Shown: positions 8,483-17,070, numbered from the stretch's first letter. The stretch: 64,000 bases of DNA from Burkholderia sp. MS389 (GCF_016899425.1 NZ_CP045994.1:3038001-3102000); one strand, 5' to 3'. Translations and numbers: made by a program. The notes: generated by a model from the sequence alone, not told the origin.

Positions 8483-8851
8483 TCAACCGCCGCGCAGCGT
8501 CGGATCGACCGCCGCCCGCCAGCTGATGGCCTGCGCGCGCGCTCCGTTGAAATACGCGATCCAGCCCGCGCGCGCCGCCGCGTCAGGCGCCACATAGTGG
8601 GTCGAAAGTTCGTTTACGAACGCACAATAGTTCGCTTCGGTCAGCCCGCGATACCGTTTCGCGACGTACGCGTCGTACAGCGTCGAATAGACCGGCTGCG
8701 CGTCCGCGCCCCAGTCGCGCACGGCGCCGCCGCACGACGTCTGCAGGTCGACGAACGACGGCGCCCGCCAGTTGCCGGCGAGCGGCGGCGTACCCGCGCT
8801 GCACCCCGCCAGAAGGATGGCGCACACGCCGGCCCACATCCCAATACGCAT
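8483..8851 (-). CDS. Predicted lipoprotein, unknown function
   Basis: A 122-residue protein starting MRIGMWAGVCAILLAGC: a short positive start, a hydrophobic core and an LLAGC lipobox, so it should be lipidated on Cys17 and anchored in a membrane. The mature part is small and hydrophilic with three further Cys or aromatic clusters (TSCGGAVRDWG, NYCAFVNEL) that could form a disulfide. I do not recognise the family. It is transcribed toward the 65-aa gene and away from glpD, sharing the glpD upstream region. Confidence 0.75.
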   Translation of the reverse strand: MRIGMWAGVCAILLAGCSAGTPPLAGNWRAPSFVDLQTSCGGAVRDWGADAQPVYSTLYDAYVAKRYRGLTEANYCAFVNELSTHYVAPDAAARAGWIAYFNGARAQAISWRAAVDPTLRGG

Positions 8852-8943
8852 GATTCACCTCGCGAAACGGTCGATTTCGCCAGTATCGTCCGGGATCGTG
8901 TCGCGCGCTACTGGCCCCGCTTTATCGAACTTTACTTTTTCGA

Positions 8944-8983
8944 TTTCGTTCGTTAAATTTCGAATTCGAACATTTCATGTTCG
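8944..8983. promoter_or_regulatory. Probable GlpR operator cluster upstream of glpD
   Basis: An AT-rich block contains repeated TTCG/CGAA half-sites: TTTCGTTCG (8944-8952), TTTCGAATTCGAA (8958-8970) and the inverted repeat CGAACAT-TTC-ATGTTCG (8967-8983). The E. coli GlpR operator uses the same ATGTTCG/CGAACAT halves. The block ends 30 bases before the glpD start, a position suited to repression. It also precedes the divergent lipoprotein gene. Confidence 0.6.
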
Positions 8984-9013
8984 CCCTATTTCAACAGACG
9001 ATAAGGACAGCAG

Positions 9014-10537
9014 GTGACCCAACCGAATCGCTACGATCTGCTCGTCGTCGGCGGCGGCATCAACGGCGCGGGGATCGCGCGCGATGCGGCCGGCCGCGGC
9101 CTGTCGGTCATGCTCTGCGAGCAGGACGACCTCGCGTCGCATACGTCGTCGTCCAGCACGAAGCTGATTCACGGCGGCCTGCGTTACCTCGAGTACAACG
9201 AGTTCGGACTGGTGCGCAAGGCGTTGCAGGAGCGCGAAACGCTGCTGCGCGCGGCGCCGCACATCATGTGGCCGCTGCGCTTCGTAATGCCGCACATGCC
9301 GAACCTGCGCCCGGCCTGGCTGATCCGCATCGGCCTGTTCCTCTACGATCACCTCGCGAAACGCGAACTGCTGCCCGGCTCGCGCGGCATCGACATGCGC
9401 CGCCATGCGGCCGGCGCGCCGCTGATCGACTCGATCAAGCGCGGCTTCGTGTATTCCGACGGCTGGGTCGACGATGCCCGCCTCGTCGTGCTGAACGCGA
9501 TGGATGCGAAGGAGCGCGGCGCCGAGATCCTCACGCGCACGAAGCTCGTGTCCGCCGAACGCCGCGGCGACGAATGGGAAGCGCGGCTCCAGCACGCCGA
9601 CGGTTCGATCCGCGTCGTGCAGGCGCGCGCGATCGCGAACGCGGCCGGCCCGTGGGTCGGCGACGTGCTGCACGGCGCGCTCGGCCGCGGCGCGCATCAC
9701 AGCGTGCGGCTCGTGAAGGGCAGCCACATCATCACGCGCCGCCTGTTCGATCACGATCACGCGTACATCTTCCAGAATCCGGACAAGCGGATCATCTTCG
9801 CGATTCCGTACGAGCACGACTTCACGCTGATCGGCACGACCGACGTCGAATACACGAACGATCCCGCGAAGGTCGCGATCGATCGCGACGAGACGCAATA
9901 TCTGTGCGATTCGATCAACCGCTACTTCAAGCGCAAGATCTCGCCGGCCGACGTGCACTGGACCTATTCGGGCGTGCGCCCGCTGCTGGAAGACGAGAAC
10001 GCGGCGAACGCGTCGGCCGTCACGCGCGACTATCGCCTCGAACTCGACGACGGCGCGGGCGCCCCGCTGCTGTCGGTGTTCGGCGGCAAGATCACGACGT
10101 TCCGCAAGCTCGCGGAAGAAGCCGGCGACATGCTGTGCCGCGCGCTCGGCCGCGACGCGAAGACCTGGACGGCCGGCGTCGCGTTGCCGGGCGGCGATAT
10201 CGCCGACGCGAAGTTCGACGGGTTCGCCAGTGCGTTCGCGAAACGCCATCCGTGGCTGCCCGCCGCGCTCGCACGCCGCTATGCACGTGCGTACGGCACG
10301 CGTGCGGAGCGCGTGGTCGACAGCGCGACCTCGCTCGCCGACCTCGGCGCCGAAATCGCACCGGGCATCCACGACGCCGAACTGCGCTATCTGCGCGACG
10401 CCGAATGGGCGACCTGCGCACAGGACGTGCTGTGGCGCCGCTCGAAGCTGGGCCTGCACGTCGCGCCCGGCACGCTGGACGCCGTGACCGCCGCGGTCGA
10501 CGCGTGGTTCGCCGCCGCGCATGCGCCGCACGCCTGA
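9014..10537 (+). CDS. glpD: Aerobic glycerol-3-phosphate dehydrogenase
   Basis: A 507-residue FAD enzyme that oxidises sn-glycerol-3-phosphate to dihydroxyacetone phosphate at the inner membrane and reduces ubiquinone. The FAD-binding GxGxxG motif is at the N terminus (DLLVVGGGINGAGIARDAAGRGLSVMLCEQDDL), followed by the family segment SSSSTKLIHGGLRYLEYNEFGLVRKALQERE and, later, TYSGVRPLLEDE and VFGGKITTFRKLAEEA. The start is GTG at 9014, preceded by an AAGGACAGCAG ribosome-binding region. Length matches the family. It is the first gene of glpD-glpK-glpF and lies directly behind the GlpR-type operators. Confidence 0.96.
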   Translation: MTQPNRYDLLVVGGGINGAGIARDAAGRGLSVMLCEQDDLASHTSSSSTKLIHGGLRYLEYNEFGLVRKALQERETLLRAAPHIMWPLRFVMPHMPNLRPAWLIRIGLFLYDHLAKRELLPGSRGIDMRRHAAGAPLIDSIKRGFVYSDGWVDDARLVVLNAMDAKERGAEILTRTKLVSAERRGDEWEARLQHADGSIRVVQARAIANAAGPWVGDVLHGALGRGAHHSVRLVKGSHIITRRLFDHDHAYIFQNPDKRIIFAIPYEHDFTLIGTTDVEYTNDPAKVAIDRDETQYLCDSINRYFKRKISPADVHWTYSGVRPLLEDENAANASAVTRDYRLELDDGAGAPLLSVFGGKITTFRKLAEEAGDMLCRALGRDAKTWTAGVALPGGDIADAKFDGFASAFAKRHPWLPAALARRYARAYGTRAERVVDSATSLADLGAEIAPGIHDAELRYLRDAEWATCAQDVLWRRSKLGLHVAPGTLDAVTAAVDAWFAAAHAPHA

Positions 10538-10648
10538 TTCGAATGCACATTGCAGTTGCCGTTGCCTGACCGACGTTGATTCACCGACGCGCCGCCCACA
10601 TGCGGCGCGCATCACAACTAAGCCAATCCACGGATGGAGATGAGAGAC

Positions 10649-12151
10649 ATGCAGGACCAGTACATCCTCGCGCTTGACCAGGGCACCACGAGTTCCCGCG
10701 CGATGCTGTTCGATCGCCAGGGCAACATCGTATCGATCGCCCAGAAGGAATTCGAACAGATTTACCCGCAACCCGGCTGGGTCGAGCACGACCCGCAGGA
10801 AATTTGGTCGACGCAAGCCGGCGTCGCCGCAGAAGCCGTCACGCGCACGGGCCTGAACGGCACGTCGATCGCCGCGATCGGCATCACGAACCAGCGCGAG
10901 ACGACGATCGTCTGGGATCGCGAGACGGGCCAGCCCGTCTACAACGCGATCGTCTGGCAGGATCGCCGCACGGCCGACTTCTGCGACTCGCTGAAGAAGC
11001 AAGGGCTCGAAGCAAAGGTGCGCGCGAAGACCGGCCTGCCGATCGACTCGTACTTCTCCGCGACGAAGATCCGCTGGATCCTCGACAACGTGCCGGGCGC
11101 GCGCGACAAGGCGCGCCAAGGCAAGCTCGCGTTCGGCACCGTCGACAGCTGGCTCGTGTGGAACTTCACGAAGCACGAACTGCACGTGACCGACGTGACC
11201 AACGCGTCGCGCACGATGCTGTTCAACATCCACACGCGCGAGTGGGACAGCGAACTGCTCGAACTGCTCGACATTCCGCGCAGCATGCTGCCGGAAGTGA
11301 AGGCGTCGTCGGAGATCTACGGCCACACGAAGACCACCGTGTTCGCGTCGAAGATCCCGCTCGCGGGTATCGCCGGCGACCAGCACGCGGCGCTGTTCGG
11401 CCAGATGTGCACGACGTCGGGCATGGTGAAGAACACCTACGGCACCGGCTGCTTCCTGATGATGAACACCGGCGACAAGCCGATCGAGTCGAAGAACAAC
11501 CTCGTCACGACGATCGCGTGGCAGATCGGCGACGACGTGCAGTACGCGCTCGAAGGCAGCATCTTCATCGCGGGTGCGGTCGTGCAGTGGCTGCGCGACG
11601 GCGTCGGCCTCATCAAGACGGCCGCCGAAATCGAAGCGCTCGCCGCGAGCGTGCCGCATACCGACGGCGTCTACCTCGTGCCCGCGTTCGCCGGCCTCGG
11701 CGCACCGCACTGGAACGCGCGGGCGCGCGGCTCGGTGTTCGGCGTCACGCGCGGCACGACCGCCGCGCACCTCGCGCGCGCGGCGCTCGATGCGATCGCG
11801 TACCAGTCGCTCGACGTGCTGGCCGCGATGGAAGCCGACTCGGGCATCAGCATCGGCGAGCTGCGGGTGGACGGCGGCGCGAGCGCGAACGACCTGCTGA
11901 TGCAGTTCCAGGCCGACCTGCTCGGCGTCGACGCGGTGCGCCCGCAAATCACCGAGACGACCGCGCTCGGCGCGGCCTATCTCGCGGGCCTCGCGATCGG
12001 CTACTGGAAGAACCTCGATGAAGTGCGCGACCAGTGGCAGCTCGATCGCCGCTTCGCACCGTCGATGCCGAAGGAGCAGGTCGAACAGCGCATGGCCGGC
12101 TGGCAGCGCGCGGTACGCGCCGCGAAGGCATGGGCCGACGACACCCAGTAA
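10649..12151 (+). CDS. glpK: Glycerol kinase
   Basis: A 500-residue FGGY-family kinase that phosphorylates glycerol to sn-glycerol-3-phosphate with ATP, trapping it in the cytoplasm. The N terminus ([18 protein letters not shown]) is the FGGY phosphate-binding loop, followed by [30 protein letters not shown] and later [12 protein letters not shown] and [21 protein letters not shown] prefer ATG 10649 (GGAG-GAGA upstream, standard length) over ATG 10634, which would overlap the ribosome-binding site. It follows glpD by 111 bases and precedes glpF by 80 bases, so all three are probably co-transcribed. Confidence 0.97.
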   Translation: MQDQYILALDQGTTSSRAMLFDRQGNIVSIAQKEFEQIYPQPGWVEHDPQEIWSTQAGVAAEAVTRTGLNGTSIAAIGITNQRETTIVWDRETGQPVYNAIVWQDRRTADFCDSLKKQGLEAKVRAKTGLPIDSYFSATKIRWILDNVPGARDKARQGKLAFGTVDSWLVWNFTKHELHVTDVTNASRTMLFNIHTREWDSELLELLDIPRSMLPEVKASSEIYGHTKTTVFASKIPLAGIAGDQHAALFGQMCTTSGMVKNTYGTGCFLMMNTGDKPIESKNNLVTTIAWQIGDDVQYALEGSIFIAGAVVQWLRDGVGLIKTAAEIEALAASVPHTDGVYLVPAFAGLGAPHWNARARGSVFGVTRGTTAAHLARAALDAIAYQSLDVLAAMEADSGISIGELRVDGGASANDLLMQFQADLLGVDAVRPQITETTALGAAYLAGLAIGYWKNLDEVRDQWQLDRRFAPSMPKEQVEQRMAGWQRAVRAAKAWADDTQ

Positions 12152-12231
12152 TCCGAACGACTTCAAACGACATACAACAACACCGGCGGACCGCGCAGCG
12201 CGCGAGTCCGCCGTGACTTCGAGAGACAATC

Positions 12232-12948
12232 ATGTCACCTTATATTGCAGAATTCATCGGCACCGCGATCCTCGTGCTGCTCGGCAACGGCGCGGTCGCA
12301 AACGTGCTGCTGGCAAAGACCAAGGGCAAAGGCGCGGACCTGATCGTGATCGTGATGGGCTGGGCGATGGCGGTATTCGTCGCGGTCTACGTGACCGCGT
12401 CGTTCAGCGGCGCGCACCTGAATCCGATCGTCACGATCAGCCTCGCGCTCGCGGGCAAGTTCGCATGGTCGAAAGTCGGCGGCTACGTGCTCGCGCAGAT
12501 GCTCGGCGGGATGGCGGGCGCGCTGCTCGTGTGGCTCGCGTATCGCCAGCACTTCGCGAAGGAAGCCGATGCGGACCTGAAGCTCGCGGTGTTCTGCACG
12601 GCGCCGGCGATCCGCAGCACCACACACAACGTGCTGACCGAAGCGATCTGCACGTTCGTGCTGATTCTCGGCGTGCTGTATCTCGCGTCGCCGCAAGTCG
12701 GCCTCGGCGCGCTCGACGCGCTGCCCGTCGGCCTGCTGGTGCTCGGCATCGGCATCTCGCTCGGCGGCCCGACCGGCTATGCGATGAGCCCCGCGCGCGA
12801 CCTGTCGCCGCGCATCATGCATGCGCTGCTGCCGATCCCGGGCAAGCGCGACAGCGACTGGCGCTATGCGTGGGTGCCGGTAATCGGCCCGCTGCTCGGC
12901 GGCGCCGCGGCGGCCGGCCTGTATCTGCGCCTGCACGCGATGGCCTGA
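12232..12948 (+). CDS. glpF: Glycerol facilitator (aquaglyceroporin) with altered NPA motifs
   Basis: A 238-residue MIP-family channel with six predicted membrane segments that lets glycerol diffuse into the cell. The first half-helix signature reads SGAHLNPIVT (N64-P65-I66) where NPA is usual, and the second reads GYAMSPARDLSPR, so the second Asn is replaced by Ser while the ARD of aquaglyceroporins is kept. These changes are read directly from the DNA (aatccgatc; agccccgcg). The protein is about 40 residues shorter than E. coli GlpF. Its place after glpK supports the glycerol role. GAGAC lies just upstream of the ATG. Confidence 0.9.
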   Translation: MSPYIAEFIGTAILVLLGNGAVANVLLAKTKGKGADLIVIVMGWAMAVFVAVYVTASFSGAHLNPIVTISLALAGKFAWSKVGGYVLAQMLGGMAGALLVWLAYRQHFAKEADADLKLAVFCTAPAIRSTTHNVLTEAICTFVLILGVLYLASPQVGLGALDALPVGLLVLGIGISLGGPTGYAMSPARDLSPRIMHALLPIPGKRDSDWRYAWVPVIGPLLGGAAAAGLYLRLHAMA

Positions 12949-12961
12949 TCGCGGTGTGGAC

Positions 12962-13006
12962 GAAGCGCGCGGCGTGCGCTGCCGCGCGCTTCACTCCCTT
13001 CTTTTC
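12962..13006 (+). terminator. Terminator of the glp operon
   Basis: A perfect 12-bp stem, GAAGCGCGCGGC (12962-12973) and GCCGCGCGCTTC (12981-12992), is followed by ACTCCCTTCTTTT. It sits between glpF and a convergent gene and could stop both transcripts. Confidence 0.65.
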
Positions 13007-13008
13007 GT

Positions 13009-14259
13009 CTACCGGTCATTCACGGCCGCCATCAGCGATTTCAGCTTCACCGCGACGTCCGCGACCGCGGCCGGCGCCACGTCGATCCCGCGTTCGACCA
13101 GCATCCTCGCGACGCGCATTTCCTTCACGAATCCCGCTGCACGGCCGAAACCGCTGGCCGCGACGAGCCGTGCGCCCGCATCGAAATGGAAATGAATTTC
13201 CGCGTCGTCGCCGAGCATGCGCGCGACCGACTGCGTGCCGAGCGCCGGCTCCCCGGCCACCTGCAACTGCGCATCGTATTGATCGGACCAGAACCACGGT
13301 ATGTCGCGATACGGTTCGTTCGCGCCGAGCATGTTGCGGGCGGCGACGTGCGCCTGCGTATCGGCGCCGTGCCACGTCTCCTGTCGAATCGGCAATCCCG
13401 ATAACGCGCTCGGAAACACCGCGACGTCGCCGGCCGCGTAGATGCCGGGCCCCGACGTCTCGAGCCGCGCGTTCACGACGATTCCGCGCTCGACCGCGAG
13501 GCCCGCGTCGCGCGCCAGTTCGTCGGCCGGTTCGATGCCGATGCCGGCCACGACCGTGTCGGCGAGCAGCGTGTCGCCGTCGTCGAGCACGACGGCCAGC
13601 GCCCCGCCCGCGGTTCGCTCGATCGCAATCGGCGTCCGGTTCAGACGAATCGCCACGCCCTGCTCGTCGTGCAGCGCATGCACGCGCGTCGCAATGGCTT
13701 CCGGCACCGCGCGACCGAGCAGCCGCGGCGCCGCATCGAGCACGGTCACGCGGCAGCCGCGCCGTCGCGCCGACGCCGCGACTTCGAGACCGATGAAGCC
13801 GCCGCCGATCAACACGATCCGCGCGTCGGGCACGAGCCGCGCGCCGAGCGCGGCCGCATCGTCGAGCGTGCGCAACGCGACTACGCCGTCGAGCGCCGCG
13901 CCGGGGATGGCCAGGCGGCGCGCACGGCCGCCGGTGGCCAGCAGCAGCGCGTCGTAGCCGAACACGTGCCCGCCCGACACGCGCACTTCGCGTGCATCCG
14001 GATCGATGCGCTCGACGGTCGCGACGACCCGCTCGATGCGATCGGCCGCCCAGGCTTGCGCCTCGCGCAACCGGCATTGCGCCGCGCTGCGCTCGCCCGT
14101 CAGCACGCCCTTCGACAACGGCGGCCGCTCGTACGGCGGATGCGGCTCCGCGCCGATCAGCACGATGCGCCCGCGCCAGCCGCACGCGCGCAACACCTGC
14201 GCCGCGCGGCCGCCCGCATGGCCCGCGCCGACGATCGCCATCACCCGGTCGCTCATCAT
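13009..14259 (-). CDS. FAD-dependent ferredoxin reductase
   Basis: A 416-residue NAD(P)H:ferredoxin reductase of the rhodocoxin/putidaredoxin-reductase type, moving electrons from a pyridine nucleotide through FAD to a small iron-sulfur protein. The FAD motif VMAIVGAGHAGGRAAQ is at the N terminus, PPYERPPLSK follows, the NAD-binding GxGxxG is IVLIGGGFIGLEVAAS near residue 150, and the second FAD region is ETSGPGIYAAGDVAVF. It begins five bases after the stop of the Rieske ferredoxin gene and follows the desaturase gene, so the three form an operon and very likely one enzyme system. Confidence 0.9.
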   Translation of the reverse strand: MMSDRVMAIVGAGHAGGRAAQVLRACGWRGRIVLIGAEPHPPYERPPLSKGVLTGERSAAQCRLREAQAWAADRIERVVATVERIDPDAREVRVSGGHVFGYDALLLATGGRARRLAIPGAALDGVVALRTLDDAAALGARLVPDARIVLIGGGFIGLEVAASARRRGCRVTVLDAAPRLLGRAVPEAIATRVHALHDEQGVAIRLNRTPIAIERTAGGALAVVLDDGDTLLADTVVAGIGIEPADELARDAGLAVERGIVVNARLETSGPGIYAAGDVAVFPSALSGLPIRQETWHGADTQAHVAARNMLGANEPYRDIPWFWSDQYDAQLQVAGEPALGTQSVARMLGDDAEIHFHFDAGARLVAASGFGRAAGFVKEMRVARMLVERGIDVAPAAVADVAVKLKSLMAAVNDR

Positions 14260-14263
14260 CGCG

Positions 14264-14572
14264 TCATACCTCGATCAGGATGCGGCCGTCTTCGATCTTC
14301 GCGCGGTACGTGCGCAGCTTCTCGCACGCGGGCGCCGACAGCGGCCGGCCGTCGCGCACGTCGAAGCGGCCGTTGTGCTTCGGGCATTCGATCACGTGAT
14401 CCATCACGAGCCCGTCCGCGAGATGCACCTGCTCGTGCGTGCACAGGCCGTCGCTCGCATACACCTCGCCGTCGATCCGGTAGATCGCGTACGTGCGGCC
14501 AGCATGATCGAAGCGCGCGACATCTTCGTCGTCGATGTCGTCGAGCGCGCCGGTGTCGATCCATTGCGTCAT
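14264..14572 (-). CDS. Rieske-type [2Fe-2S] ferredoxin
   Basis: A 102-residue soluble Rieske ferredoxin. The cluster motif is CTHEQVHLADG...ECPKHNGRFDV, that is C-x-H and C-x2-H, with the conserved acidic RFDVRDG that follows in ferredoxins of aromatic dioxygenases. There is no leader peptide. ATG 14572 is preceded by GGAG at eight bases; longer forms would add a basic stretch lacking similarity. Its tight position between the histidine-box enzyme and the reductase marks it as their electron carrier. Confidence 0.92.
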   Translation of the reverse strand: MTQWIDTGALDDIDDEDVARFDHAGRTYAIYRIDGEVYASDGLCTHEQVHLADGLVMDHVIECPKHNGRFDVRDGRPLSAPACEKLRTYRAKIEDGRILIEV

Positions 14573-14606
14573 GGTGTGTCTCCTTCGTTGGCAGGTTCGA
14601 TAGCGG

Positions 14607-15689
14607 TCATGCACGCGTGGCATCCGGCACCGGCCGCACGACGTAATCGGACGGATCGCGCGTCTGCCGGATCAGCGCCGGCACGATCTCCGCATATGCG
14701 GCCAGCGTGCTGCGGTACGGCGGCGGCATGTCGGCCTTCACGGCGTCGTGCAGCTTCGGTAGCGCATGGAACGGCACCATCGGGAACATGTGGTGCTCGA
14801 CGTGATAGTTCATGTTCCAGTACAGGAAGCGAAACACCGGATTCATCATCACGGTCCGGCAGTTGCGCCGGTGATCGAGCACGTTCTCGGGCATGCCGGC
14901 GTGCTGCGTGAGGCCGAAGTACAGGTACAGCCACGCGCCGTAGAGGCTCGGCAGCCCGATGTAGAGCAGCGGCAGGATCGTGCGCCAGTAGACCGCGGCG
15001 CCCGTCACGAGCGCGTAGATCGCGAGATGGATGCGCGACTCGCGCACGACCTTCGGCCATTCCGATTCGGGCACGTAGGTGCGCTCCTCGTCGTCGAGCC
15101 GGCCCGTGAACGACACCGCGATCATCTTGCGCAGCTCGCCGGCCACGTGCTTCAGCGCGACGACGTTCAGCGCGAGCGCGAGCCAGTCGGTCGGCTTCGG
15201 CGCGGCGATTTCCGGGTCGCGCCCGACGACCAGCGTATCGGTGTGATGGCGCGCATGGCTCCAGCGCCAGGCAGTCGCGCGGCGGAACACCTGGAACGAC
15301 GCGACCTGGTACAGCGCGTCGTTCATCCAGCGCGTGCGGAACGCGGTGCCGTGCCCGCATTCGTGCCAGCGCGAATCGGCCGGGCTGCAGTACAGCGTGC
15401 CGTACACGAAGAACGCCGGGATCGCCCATGCCGAATGCGCACGCCACGCCAGCCACGCGAGCGCGCCGCTGAGCGCAATCGCCGCGTACCAGATCAGCGT
15501 GTCGCGAATCGCACGCGCATCGCCGCGCTGCATCAGTTGCTTCATCAGCGGTCGCGGCACCGCGCATCGGTACCACGCGGCGTTGACGAGCCCGGCGGCC
15601 GCCGCGCGATCGCCGGCGCCGCCAATCATTCGGTATGCCTGACGGCGCGCCGCCGTGCGTTCGCGTGCCGGGTCGTCGGTATGGGCCAC
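14607..15689 (-). CDS. Membrane-bound di-iron fatty acid desaturase/hydroxylase family protein
   Basis: A 360-residue integral membrane enzyme of the fatty acid desaturase/alkane hydroxylase superfamily. The three histidine boxes are complete: HECGH (109-113), HARHH (145-149) and HVEHH (296-300), eight His in all. Hydrophobic segments lie around residues 64-100 and 215-260. Members use a di-iron centre and O2 to desaturate or hydroxylate a lipid-like substrate. Translation should start at GTG 15689, preceded by AGGAG at six bases. The two downstream genes encode a Rieske ferredoxin and its reductase, so this enzyme probably draws electrons from a dedicated chain rather than from rubredoxin. 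The substrate is unknown. Confidence 0.88.
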   Translation of the reverse strand: MAHTDDPARERTAARRQAYRMIGGAGDRAAAAGLVNAAWYRCAVPRPLMKQLMQRGDARAIRDTLIWYAAIALSGALAWLAWRAHSAWAIPAFFVYGTLYCSPADSRWHECGHGTAFRTRWMNDALYQVASFQVFRRATAWRWSHARHHTDTLVVGRDPEIAAPKPTDWLALALNVVALKHVAGELRKMIAVSFTGRLDDEERTYVPESEWPKVVRESRIHLAIYALVTGAAVYWRTILPLLYIGLPSLYGAWLYLYFGLTQHAGMPENVLDHRRNCRTVMMNPVFRFLYWNMNYHVEHHMFPMVPFHALPKLHDAVKADMPPPYRSTLAAYAEIVPALIRQTRDPSDYVVRPVPDATRA

Positions 15690-15753
15690 GTCTGTCTCCT
15701 GGGGGTCTTGTGCGCGGGAAGCGCGGCAAACGCTTCGCATAAGACCGAAATTA

Positions 15754-15767
15754 GGCGACCGGTCGCC
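15754..15767. repeat. Perfect 14-bp palindrome GGCGACCGGTCGCC
   Basis: GGCGACC-GGTCGCC is perfectly self-complementary and lies in the 173-base region between the divergent desaturase and LacI genes, next to the LacI-type dyad. It could be a second operator. In GC-rich DNA a few such palindromes are expected by chance. Confidence 0.4.
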
Positions 15768-15779
15768 CCGCCTCAATCG

Positions 15780-15801
15780 AAACGTTGACGAAATTTCGCC
15801 A
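15780..15801. promoter_or_regulatory. LacI-type operator candidate, copy 1 (divergent promoter region)
   Basis: The core TGACGAAATTTCGCCA (15786-15801) is a 16-bp near-perfect dyad. Together with the six bases before it (AAACGT) it matches, in inverted orientation, the site at 16981-17002 in 20 of 22 positions. It is 61 bases before the LacI-type gene and 91 bases before the desaturase gene. Confidence 0.65.
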
Positions 15802-15862
15802 TCGCTTTAGCGTTCCCGACAACGCCACGCGGTCGATGGCGCCCCTCACGATGGAGACGACC

Positions 15863-16927
15863 ATGGCAGGTGAATCGGGGCCGCGCTGGCGCAAGCGCAC
15901 CGCACGCTTCGACGAGATCGCGGCGCTCGCCGGCGTCAGCACGACGACCGTCGATCGCGTGCTGAACGAGCGCGGCAGCGTCTCCGCGCAGGCGCGCGAA
16001 CGCGTGGTGGCGGCCGCTCGCCAGCTCGGCGTGCCGCGCCAATTGCCCGACACGCGGCACGGGCTGATCCACGTCGACGTGCTGCTGCCCGACACCGACG
16101 CGCCGTTCTTCCGACGATTGCAGCAGGCGCTGCAGCGTTCGCTGCAAATGCTCGACCGGCGCGTGGTCGTGCACCGGACGATCCTGCCCGCCGCGGATGA
16201 CGAGCGTGCCGCGACGCTGATCGAACGGCCCGCGTACCGGCGCGAGGCGCTGATCGTCACCGCGCACGACACGGCCCGCATGCGAGATGCGCTGGCCGGC
16301 GCGATCGCGCGTGGCGAGACCGTCGTCACGATGGTCACCGACATCGGCGGCATCGAACGCGCGCACTTCGCCGGCATCGACAACTACCGCGCGGGGCGCA
16401 CGGCCGGCTACTACATCGGCCGCCTCGCGGCACGCCCCGGCCGCGTGCTGCTGCTCGGCGGGCGCATGGGCTACCGCGCGCACGCCGACCGGATGGCCGG
16501 CTGCCGCGATCAGCTCGCCGACGCGTTCGCCGCCGTGCGCTGCGACGACGCGCCGGTCGAGACGCTCGACCAGGACGACCGCTGCTATCGCGCGGTGACG
16601 AGGGCGCTGCAGGCGCACGACGACGTGGTCGCGATCTACAACAGCGGCGCCGGTTCGGCCGGCATCGAAGCGGCGCTGCGCAAGGCCGGCGCGCTCGGGC
16701 GCGTGGTGTGGATCGGCCACGAGATGATCGACCTGCACCGCACCTTCATCGAAGCCGGCGCGATGGATCTCGCGATCGACCAGGATCCGGACGGACAGGC
16801 GATTTCCGCGCTGCAGCACGTGCTGCATGCGTGCGGCATCGTCGAACAGTCGCCGCCGGACGACCCCGTCGAATTCCGCGTGTTCTGCCTGGCGAACGTG
16901 AGGACGAGCGCATACCTGCAGGCGTGA
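15863..16927 (+). CDS. LacI-family transcriptional regulator
   Basis: A 354-residue regulator. The N-terminal helix-turn-helix is FDEIAALAGVSTTTVDRVLNERGSVSAQARERVVAAARQLG (residues 16-56); the rest is a type I periplasmic-binding-protein fold that should bind a sugar or cyclitol (GIDNYRAGRTAGYYIGRL, VLLLGGRMGYRAHADRMAG, VAIYNSGAGSAGIEAALR). ATG 15863 has GGAG six bases upstream and is preferred to ATG 15851. A 15-residue basic tail precedes the helix-turn-helix. It heads the TIM-barrel/dehydrogenase module and lies between two matching operator-like sites, so autoregulation and control of that module are likely. Confidence 0.9.
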   Translation: MAGESGPRWRKRTARFDEIAALAGVSTTTVDRVLNERGSVSAQARERVVAAARQLGVPRQLPDTRHGLIHVDVLLPDTDAPFFRRLQQALQRSLQMLDRRVVVHRTILPAADDERAATLIERPAYRREALIVTAHDTARMRDALAGAIARGETVVTMVTDIGGIERAHFAGIDNYRAGRTAGYYIGRLAARPGRVLLLGGRMGYRAHADRMAGCRDQLADAFAAVRCDDAPVETLDQDDRCYRAVTRALQAHDDVVAIYNSGAGSAGIEAALRKAGALGRVVWIGHEMIDLHRTFIEAGAMDLAIDQDPDGQAISALQHVLHACGIVEQSPPDDPVEFRVFCLANVRTSAYLQA

Positions 16928-16980
16928 ATCGCGCCGTGCGACGCACCGTCTGCGCACGGCGAAAAAATCGACCGCGGCAT

Positions 16981-17002
16981 TGGCGATTTTTCGTCAACGT
17001 TT
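16981..17002. promoter_or_regulatory. LacI-type operator candidate, copy 2 (before the first TIM-barrel gene)
   Basis: TGGCGATTTTTCGTCA (16981-16996) followed by ACGTTT matches the copy at 15780-15801 on the opposite strand except for two central bases. A TTGTCA hexamer (17001-17006) overlaps its right edge and could be a -35, placing the site for repression of the gene starting at 17071. Confidence 0.65.
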
Positions 17003-17070
17003 GTCATGCGGCCCGCGCCGCGCATCCGTACATTGGACAGCCATCGATAGACGACAACGGACAGGAGACG

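Noticed and set aside
8975..12229. An 1084-codon minus-strand frame across glpD and glpK
   Set aside because: glpD and glpK on the plus strand are unmistakable, and the opposite frame is a composition artefact with no motif or ribosome-binding site.
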